This document shows, in pieces, positions 57,079 through 64,000 of a stretch of 64,000 nt of DNA; position 1 is the first letter of the stretch; every line of letters starts with the position of its first letter. The stretch comes from Lycorma delicatula (taxonomy: Eukaryota; Arthropoda; Insecta; Hemiptera; Fulgoridae). A program made the translations under genes and the position numbers. Under the pieces are notes generated by a model, which was not told the DNA's origin, did no database searches, and saw only the letters and a program-made list of their open reading frames with translations. The stretch is from contig NC_134455.1 in NCBI RefSeq assembly GCF_047948215.1, forward strand, positions 163,786,575 through 163,850,574, read 5' to 3'.

Positions 57079-59280
57079 AATAGATATTAAAACATATTAT
57101 TTCACATTATTTAAAAGTTCCTAGGTTTCAATACAGCAAATAAATTCATAAGAGGTTTAAAAATGCTTTTCGTTTCATTGGGTAGAAGTTAAATACTACA
57201 ATGTTATTTTTCCTGAAATTTTATGTAATTTTGGGTACGTGAGGTATTTCAGATGATAAATGTTCATTTATGCAGTCAATGGAATTATCGGCTTCGTTTG
57301 CCAGAAATGTAAGTACTGTAATCCAGAAGACTTGATAAAAAAAAAATGATTGGATTGTTACCAAGAAAAACACATATCACTTTAAACGAAAAAAAATTGA
57401 AATTCATTGTGGCAATGTCAGGTGGGGTTTGCTCTACTTGACTGCAGTGTTTCAAAAATGAACAATTCCAATTTGTATGAAGTACAATTACTTAATAAGA
57501 ATCTATCCTAATAACCAGCATGTGACAAATCGGGAGTTTGTATAAATCTTCTAATTAACCACATGTTGTCCGTTTATTACAATCTGACAGTAATATGTCT
57601 TGTACATTCATTTTGTACATGGGTACAATTGTTGCTCCTCTTTGTTCCCATACGCTCGGCTATGTAATATTTAAACAACGTGACAGACTTCTGTACTTGT
57701 AGTTGATATTAGTATATCATCAAGTATCTCTTCTTCAGTACTTGCATTTCTTACAAACCGTTGCTGACCAGGATCTGTTTGTTTTGGTTTCAATATATAT
57801 ACATGTTTATCATATCGTGTTTATATTTCAGCACGTATGTAAGACAACTCTCCACAGCTTTAAAGTTTACAACTTTAAATATGATATTCTTTGATCTGGA
57901 TACTATTTGTCATGATAATTTCAAATCACATAAATAACATTATTATTTAGATTAATATAAATTTACAATATGTGTATCAATTCTCCAAAAGTCAGTATTA
58001 TCTTCTGTTAATATTTTAACAGATTAAACTATTTAAAAACATTTTTATTTTAATAGCAACGCAAAACCATTCATAAAATTATCAACATACAACACAAAAA
58101 TTAATTGTTGATCAGCTGTTATTGTAAACATATAAAATAAAATATTTCTTGGATAATTTAATTTGTTTGAGAAGTTATCATTTTAGAACGGTGTTCTAAA
58201 TACTATCTAAAGAAGGAATAAACCACCTAACTAAAAAAAAAGAAAAAAACACCAGCTGAGCAAATTAGAGGTTGAACAGCAACGCCAGTCACTAAAAATG
58301 GTTGTAAGAGCGGCTGAAAATGTTTTTATCTTCATTGAACTACTATTTATTTTCTATCCAAAATTGTGGAATAACTCCACTGAGTGCAAATATCTATCTA
58401 AGGATCTACAAGCAGAAAAGTTAAACTGAAATACAATGCACGTACCCTGCCAATAAAACAAAATTGAATTTATTCCACCCTGTAGTATTGGTTAAAGTTT
58501 TTTGACAGCAAAATAGAATTAGTTTGTCTCTATTTCAAAGAAATTAATAAAAATATAAACATTAACAAATAATTAGTAAAAATGTTACATTTGTTAATTA
58601 TTTCCCAACATTTTAGTAGGTTAAAACTTAAAATAACACCTACATTTGTAAGAAGTTTTGGTAAACTCTTATTTGTTCTTGATCTGCACAAATGAATGCT
58701 TGCCTTTAAGAAACATGGATGTATGCCTAAACACAAAATCTATGGAGTATGTGAGTTAATTTTTTGTTATCAAATTAACAACAAAGTGTTCTTATTGCAT
58801 GAGTTTTTAGATCAAAGTACACTATCGCATTAAAAAAAATCTGTACTACCAAAACATTTAGAAATATAAAATTTACTTGTTTACTATGATTTTTTTCTTT
58901 TTTTTTAAAGTGGATATTTAAATTACAATAAATAAACTTTTTTATTTAATTTACTTGGTTTTTATAAATGGACAATTTAGGATGAACTTTGAAGTAATAA
59001 TTAGAAACTGTTTGTAATCATAGGAAATTATGATGTAATATTCTAGAGTAAATTACATTATACAAAATAATAATTTTTTTTACACTCATATTTAAACTAA
59101 GAGAGAATGTGAATGATACTCCAAGAGCCTTAATAAGTAAGGATTCAAAACATTTGTACATAGTAAAAGATTAATAAAATAAAGTGAAATATGAACCTGT
59201 ACATCAAGAATAGATAATACTTGCTTGAATTGAAGGAGTCCAAACGAAACCAAAAGAACAACTATGATATAGGATTAGAA
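57079..59280. other. AT-rich sequence with a possible transposase scrap
   Basis: No gene is supported. On the minus strand at about 57785-57690 a short frame reads GQQRFVRNASTEEEILDDIL. This vaguely resembles the linker of insect Tc1-like transposases, but it is too short to call. Confidence 0.4.
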
Positions 59281-59319
59281 TCAGTTGTTTTAGAAGACAG
59301 TAATTAATGCAATTTTGAA

Positions 59320-59625
59320 GTGTTAAATTCAGATGCTATTTGCCAAGCAGTACCTAAAGCCTCAGTGGGAATTTGGTCAGAGGAACTTAAGAAAATGGGA
59401 ATAAAATTGACTTATGAAAGTGAAGGTCCTATAGACATTTTTATAGGGACTGACATTACTGGGAAAATTATAACAGGAGAGAAAAGAATTCTCAAAAATG
59501 GTGGTCACTTTGGAAACCATGTTAGGATGGATGGTGATGGGAAAAGTCAGCAATGTTATATCTGGAGGTTTGGTCAATATCACAGTGACAAGAATCTCAT
59601 GTTTATTACTTCTGAAAATTAAACA
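59320..59625 (+). pseudogene. BEL/Pao protease-region (DUF1758-like) remnant
   Basis: An open frame of 100 codons reads AVPKASVGIWSEELKKMGIK and then GPIDIFIGTDITGKIITGEK. This matches the retropepsin end of BEL/Pao polyproteins, with the PIDVLIG(A/T)D motif. A frame change near 59500 continues it as TLETMLGWMVMGKV. The catalytic Asp-Ser/Thr-Gly lies upstream and is not visible. Confidence 0.8.
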
Positions 59626-59879
59626 TCATAGAACAGAAGACTGTGAAGGAAAACGGGCAATGCTTATTAAAAAAATGTTTAGAAAAGGGCATAAATTTGA
59701 TTGAACTCATACTCAATATAACTTTAAGGTTTAGATTAGAGAAGAGAGGCAAATCAACTGATGTAAGAAGGGCATTTTTGTAAATATAACTGCATAGTGA
59801 GAAGTGTAACATTCTATGATTCTTGTGGAATGAAAATGGAGATGAATTAAGAATTTTTAGACATGGATAGTAGTGTTTG

Positions 59880-60780
59880 GAGTTACCCGCAGCTCATTTG
59901 AACTTATGGCAGTGGTCAATTATCATCTGGACAGAACCACAAAATGTCTTGGGGCAATATAAATTTATCTAGCTTACAGGAGGCCTACCAGTTTCAAAAA
60001 AAAGCCATGGGAGAAAATGAAGTGTGATCTAAAATGATCTAAATGAAGTGTATCTCCATCCATTATGGTCTCATTATTAGGAATATTCTGTGATAAACAA
60101 AAGAACATTCTAAAAATCAATCTAGTCTTAAACTGTAAGTTCCAGTCTTTGAAAGTAGTACCGAGACAAAGTTCCAGTCTTTGAGAGTAGTACTGAGACA
60201 AAATTACTTTCCTTAGCTCAGTGAGTATATGTATGACCTTTAGGATTCCCACACCCGACACTCTAATACCAAAATTGTTATTACAATGTTCTTGGAATCT
60301 GAAAGGTGATTGGGGTTCTGAACTGCCAGGAGAAATCCAAAATCCATTTTGAACGTAGTAAAAAAGAATCTCTATTTTAAGTGAAATTGAAATTCCATGT
60401 AATCATAATCCAATAAGTCGTGTATATATTTCATGTTGCCAGTCAGCACTCTTACTCTATCGCTATTTTATGCGAAGCGAGTGTTCCCAGGAAATGTAAA
60501 TTCAACTTCAAGCAAGATTTTGTGTAGCATTCATAAAGAAGACAACAATTTCCAGATTGGAACTGTTAGCTGCCACCATTGCATCTAGATTGCCTTCAAA
60601 TATTTTCAAAGAATTAGGAACGGTTGAAAAATATTTGTAGACCGATTCAGTATGGTATTCGCCTGGATAAAAAATGAAGGATCTTTGGAAATATTTGCCA
60701 AAAATAGAGTACAAGAAATTAGATTGTTAACTGGTAGGTCAAATTAGAATCATTTACTTGGCCAATCCTCTGAGTTGAGG
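59880..60780 (+). pseudogene. BEL/Pao RT and RNase H remnants
   Basis: At about 59870-59925 the plus strand reads VVFGVTRSSFELMAVVNYHL, equivalent to the F-G-V-T-S-S-P-F motif of BEL/Pao RT. At about 60535-60610 it reads KKTTISRLELLAATIASRLP, the R-L-E-L-L-A-A motif before RNase H, followed by a degraded Trp-Thr-Asp-Ser near 60640. The RT Y-V-D-D box is not recognisable. Large parts of RT are deleted. Confidence 0.8.
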
Positions 60781-61239
60781 TTGTTCTCTGCAACAATCTC
60801 TACTTTCCAGATGAGAATCTTCTCCATCTAGAAAGTAGAGATTGTTCATCATCTGTTTGTAGAGTGGATGAAAGATCCTATTAGTTCATGGGCTGTCTCC
60901 AGTTTCCTATATTGAAGAAGAAATCAATACAGAGAAAAGGAAAATACCAATAACTGGCATTACTAATGAGGTTAATGATACCGATTGGTATAATAAATAC
61001 TTTTCTTTTTATAAAAAAATAGTGAGAATGATAGCATGGATTTGTAGATTTCTGAATAATATTCATCACCATTCGAGTGAATTAACAACTGAGGAAGTCG
61101 AAGAAGCAGAATCTGTAATGCTGGTACTAACACAAAAGGAGTTGTTTTACTTTGTAGAAAAGAATAAATTGAAACTGTAATTAATTTAAGATCATAGTTT
61201 GGCAAGACTTAGAACACAGATAGTGAATAGAGAAATACG

Positions 61240-62460
61240 AATGATTTTATGTTATCTATTTTGCTGCCACCCAATCATCCTATAGTTTTGAGATTAATTA
61301 AAGAGTTTCAGAGGGAAAATAGTCACACGGACAGACTCTTGTTTGTTTGTTATGAGAATTTTATTAGTTACTGAAGTAAAGAAAAACAGTAAAATCAGTC
61401 TGTAGTATATATTAAGAAAGACAGTCTGCAATTTAAATGGACAATAGGCTTAATTTTAGAGGGGCAAGTAATACTTCTGATAAACTGAATTGGGCCAACA
61501 TAGAAAAATATAGTACATCATAAAGAAACAAATGGATTTTTAATCCACCAAAAGCTGCTTCGTGGGAGGGAATGGTTGGATTCCTTATATGTTCACTCTG
61601 CAAAGTTTTGGGAAAGGCATCATTGGGATATGAAGAACTTGTCACCATATCATATGATTTGGAAGTGTTGGTGAGTAGTTGACCATTGACATATGTGTCA
61701 CATCAACCAGAATACTTTTTTATTTATTTTTTTTTCTGTTTAGCCTTTGGAACCAGTGTCAGAATTACTTCAGAGGATGAATGAGCATGATATGTATGAG
61801 TGTAAATGAAGTGTAGTTTTGTACAGTCTCAGGTCGACGATTTCTGAGATGTGTGATTAATTGAAACCCAACCACCAAAGAACACCGGTATCTACAATCT
61901 AGTATTCAAATCCGTATAAAAATAACGGCTTTTACTAGGATTTGAGCCTCAGAACTCTTGACTTCAAAATCAGCTGATTTGCGATGACGAGTTCACCACT
62001 AGACCAGGTGGGGTGAGCAGAAGACTTGCAGTAATTAATGTTTCATTCAAGATATACTCCATAATGGAGTTCCCAATTGTGACAAAATAAATTCTAAAAG
62101 ATTAAATAGAAGACTGACTTATCACCAAAGAATAAGAGATTTGAGAAAACAATTTAGAGTGAAGTACTTTGGTTTGCTCAAAGGTGATAGTTGGAGAAGA
62201 GACTAACAATTGTTTGGAGAAGGAGATATTGTACTTATAGAGGGAGAAGACAAGAGGTTGGACTGGCCATTAGCAAAAATGATAGAACTAATTCCTGATA
62301 AAGAAGGCAAAATATGTTTGGTATGATTGAAAGATAACTACTGCACCCAGTTCACAGAATTACCCACTTGAAGAAACTTCTTGTTGAAGATGTTACAGAA
62401 GACACTAATGAACAGAATCCTGATAAATCAAAGGAAGTTCAAAATAAATTTAGTTTTTAA
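61240..62460 (+). pseudogene. BEL/Pao integrase and DUF5641-type C-terminus remnants
   Basis: 61257-61320 reads LLPPNHPIVLRLIKEFQREN, the start of the H-H-C-C zinc-binding domain. 61533-61670 gives FNPPKAASWEGMVGFLICSL and KASLGYEELVTISYDLEVLV, the end of the integrase core. After the SINE, at about 62120-62340, come LRKQFRVKYFGLLKGDSWRR, FGEGDIVLIEGEDKRLDWPL and KMIELIPDKEGKICLV, the C-terminal DUF5641 domain. Stops and frame changes break all of it. Confidence 0.82.
61716..62015 (-). mobile_element. tRNA-derived SINE, family A, copy 4
   Basis: A full-length minus-strand copy: T-rich tail complement at 61716-61740, body with TTGAAACCCAACCACCAAAG, box B complement GGATTTGAGC (one change), palindrome relic AAAATCAGCTGATTTG, box A complement CCACTAGACCA. 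It is inserted between integrase segments of the BEL/Pao fossil. The likely duplication CAGAATAC/CAGAAGAC is imperfect. It shares GCGATGAC with the old head at 57030, so the two may be a subfamily. Confidence 0.92.
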
Positions 62461-63404
62461 AAGAGTTAACTACTGAAGCATAGACAACAAACCAGAGTTC
62501 TGAGAAGATTGTTTGATTGATTCTTGTTTTGTTAATTTGAAGTTTTAAATAATTTTACTTATTTTAGTTCAGTAAAAATTTCTTTGTTTCGACAAGTGTA
62601 AAATAAATTTTAGATGAAGATGAAGTCTTTGTTAAATTTGATTGCTTTACCATCCAATGAAGGAGTGTGTTAGACCTCTATTAATTATAGATATAATATT
62701 AATGTAATGTAACTGGGAAATAGGTCCTTTTAATGATATTGTTATAACTCTCTCAATGTGCTGAATGTACATTTGTGTAGCAATATTTATTTTTATTAAA
62801 TTTATAGTTAAAACAAATGTTAAATCTTGTTAATCATACATCCTCAGTCTCCTCCATAGTTGACACTGCAACACACAATTATGTCAATTTCTAGTTCTGC
62901 AAGTATTATTCTGGAACTTCATGTTGAAAGACCTATTTGAGAATATTACAAAAAATTTCTAACAAGATGAAAACATTTGAAAATTCTTATTCTCAACTAA
63001 AGGCCATAATTCAAGATCAAGGAAAAATTTTCAGAAGAAGCAAAAAGTTTCATTCTTTCCGGATAACTCTTTTGATGATAGTAAAAGAGACTGATCTACA
63101 CAACTTCTTTTCTGGGAAAAACCAGATTGTTCAGCAATGAGATACATGACATTAAAATTCTTTTGAATGACTTTATACAGAAAGAACAGTACAAAATTTT
63201 TCTTAAAAGTAAGTGTACTGATTTTTCTTGTATAACTTGGCAAAGTTGCACCATGTTGATATATATAAGTATGTTGGTAGTGAGACTGGCTGGATTCCAT
63301 ATTTGTTTCAAGTGAATAGATTGAGTCAGTCATGAGCCATTACTGCATGTTTGGTCATGTTTTAAAACTCTTAAGTTTGTGATATAGTAAATTACTGAAT
63401 AATA
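62461..63404. other. AT-rich sequence
   Basis: Short open frames only; no motif I can name. Confidence 0.45.
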
Positions 63405-63760
63405 ATGGTATGCTATCAAATTTTGTATGAAGCACAATAAATTTGCCACCAGACGTTTAGTTTTAACTGAAACTTATGGAGATGCTGCTCTATTGAGAAG
63501 TTGTCAATAGACACAAAACTTTCAAAGACCACCCAGAAAATGTAGAATTTATGTCATTCTGAAAGGCTTATCTCATCAAAAAATTATCAAAATTATTAAA
63601 GTGGTGAAGAAAGACTGCCAATTGAATAACAGGATGAATGCAGTTAAGAAACAGGATTGGATAAAAATGCAATTCACAAAATTCTCATAGATCATTTCTA
63701 CATTCAAAAAATTTACAGAACTTATGCAAATTGGTTACTACAAGTAGCATTTGCACAAAG
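63405..63760 (+). pseudogene. Mariner transposase N-terminal remnant
   Basis: The plus strand from about 63412 reads IKFCMKHNKFATRRLVLTET and YGDAALLRS, then in another frame NFQRPPRKCR. This parallels the N-terminal helix-turn-helix of mariner transposases (I-K-F-C-x-K, then E-T-Y-G-D-x-x-L-S-R, then W-x-x-R-F). About 63665-63735 may continue as ILIDHFYIQKIYRTYANW. The rest runs towards the window edge without a recognisable DDE core. Confidence 0.6.
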
Positions 63761-64000
63761 AATATCTGTAACTCCAGAATAATCATTCAGGCAGTTAATC
63801 ATTCCTTTTACAAAGTTGTCTTGGAATGATTGAAAAACTGGCCCACAGAGTCTTAAGGGACATTTAAGTAACTAGGTGTTGAACCCCAGTAATATACCAG
63901 GGTTACACTACACTTTCAGTTTGAGAATTTTTGGAGAAGAAAAACATTCCCACTTACATACAGTTCACGGGTAGCTCTATGCCATTTTGAACTCTTTACC
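63761..64000. other. Unassigned window end
   Basis: No supported feature. It may be further mariner decay. Confidence 0.4.

Larger units (their letters stand above)
59290..62460 (+). mobile_element. BEL/Pao LTR retrotransposon fossil
   Basis: The plus strand keeps BEL/Pao pol domains in the usual order: protease (59320-59600), RT scrap (59880-59990), RNase H (60500-60750), integrase zinc-binding and core (61240-61670), and C-terminal domain (62090-62460). All are broken by stops and frameshifts. I find no LTR pair, so the ends are uncertain. A family-A SINE is inserted between integrase pieces. Confidence 0.82.

Overview
The window reads as AT-rich genomic DNA of an insect, probably a hemipteran. 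The coding segments are small and bounded by splice sites. Most of the rest is decayed eukaryotic transposons: R1-clade LINEs, tRNA-derived SINEs, Tc1/mariner, hAT and BEL/Pao. There are no operons, ribosome binding sites, rRNA genes or CRISPR arrays. The hemipteran guess rests on my memory of similar SINE and repeat sequences and is not shown by the window itself.

Host gene. I can assemble one host gene, on the minus strand. Three exons (37549-37504, 2809-2640, 1503-1391) have good splice sites and join in phase. They encode the start of a phosphotyrosine-binding (PTB/PID) adaptor resembling insect LDLRAP1/ARH-like proteins. The rest of the gene lies left of base 1. If the first exon is right, intron 1 is about 34.7 kb and holds most of the transposable elements in the window.

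Layout. 1-2.9 kb: PTB exons 3 and 2, and a dead Tc1/mariner copy. 3.9-4.2 kb: a cluster of hairpins and a repeat end. 6-7.5 kb: a three-layer nest, with a SINE inside a SINE inside a transposon-derived ORF. 7.7-8.4 kb: a repeat whose inverted copy lies at 48 kb. 8.4-23.7 kb: AT-rich intron with scattered SINEs and microsatellites. 23.7-31.4 kb: a GC-richer cluster of at least four R1-clade LINE fragments in one orientation. 31.4-42 kb: AT-rich, with PTB exon 1 at 37.5 kb. 42-46 kb: small inverted-repeat elements and a LINE 3' end split by two insertions. 47.3-51.8 kb: a hAT element with matching ends. It holds a broken minus-strand transposase, a CpG-rich promoter-like stretch and an unbroken unknown ORF of 175 codons. 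52.3-56.8 kb: a fifth, longer LINE on the minus strand. 59.3-62.5 kb: a BEL/Pao fossil carrying a SINE. 63.4-63.8 kb: a mariner fossil.

Most notable signals. (1) The 175-codon ORF and CpG-rich CRE/YY1/CCAAT cluster inside the hAT element. (2) Perfect fold-back hairpins in dead LINEs, one of which replaces the YADD catalytic box of a reverse transcriptase. (3) A 10-bp stem with 10-nt loop in the LINE 5' leader, kept in three copies with a compensatory base change. (4) A perfect 18-bp palindrome between boxes A and B of the main SINE family. All homology calls come from reading motifs; no database search was run.
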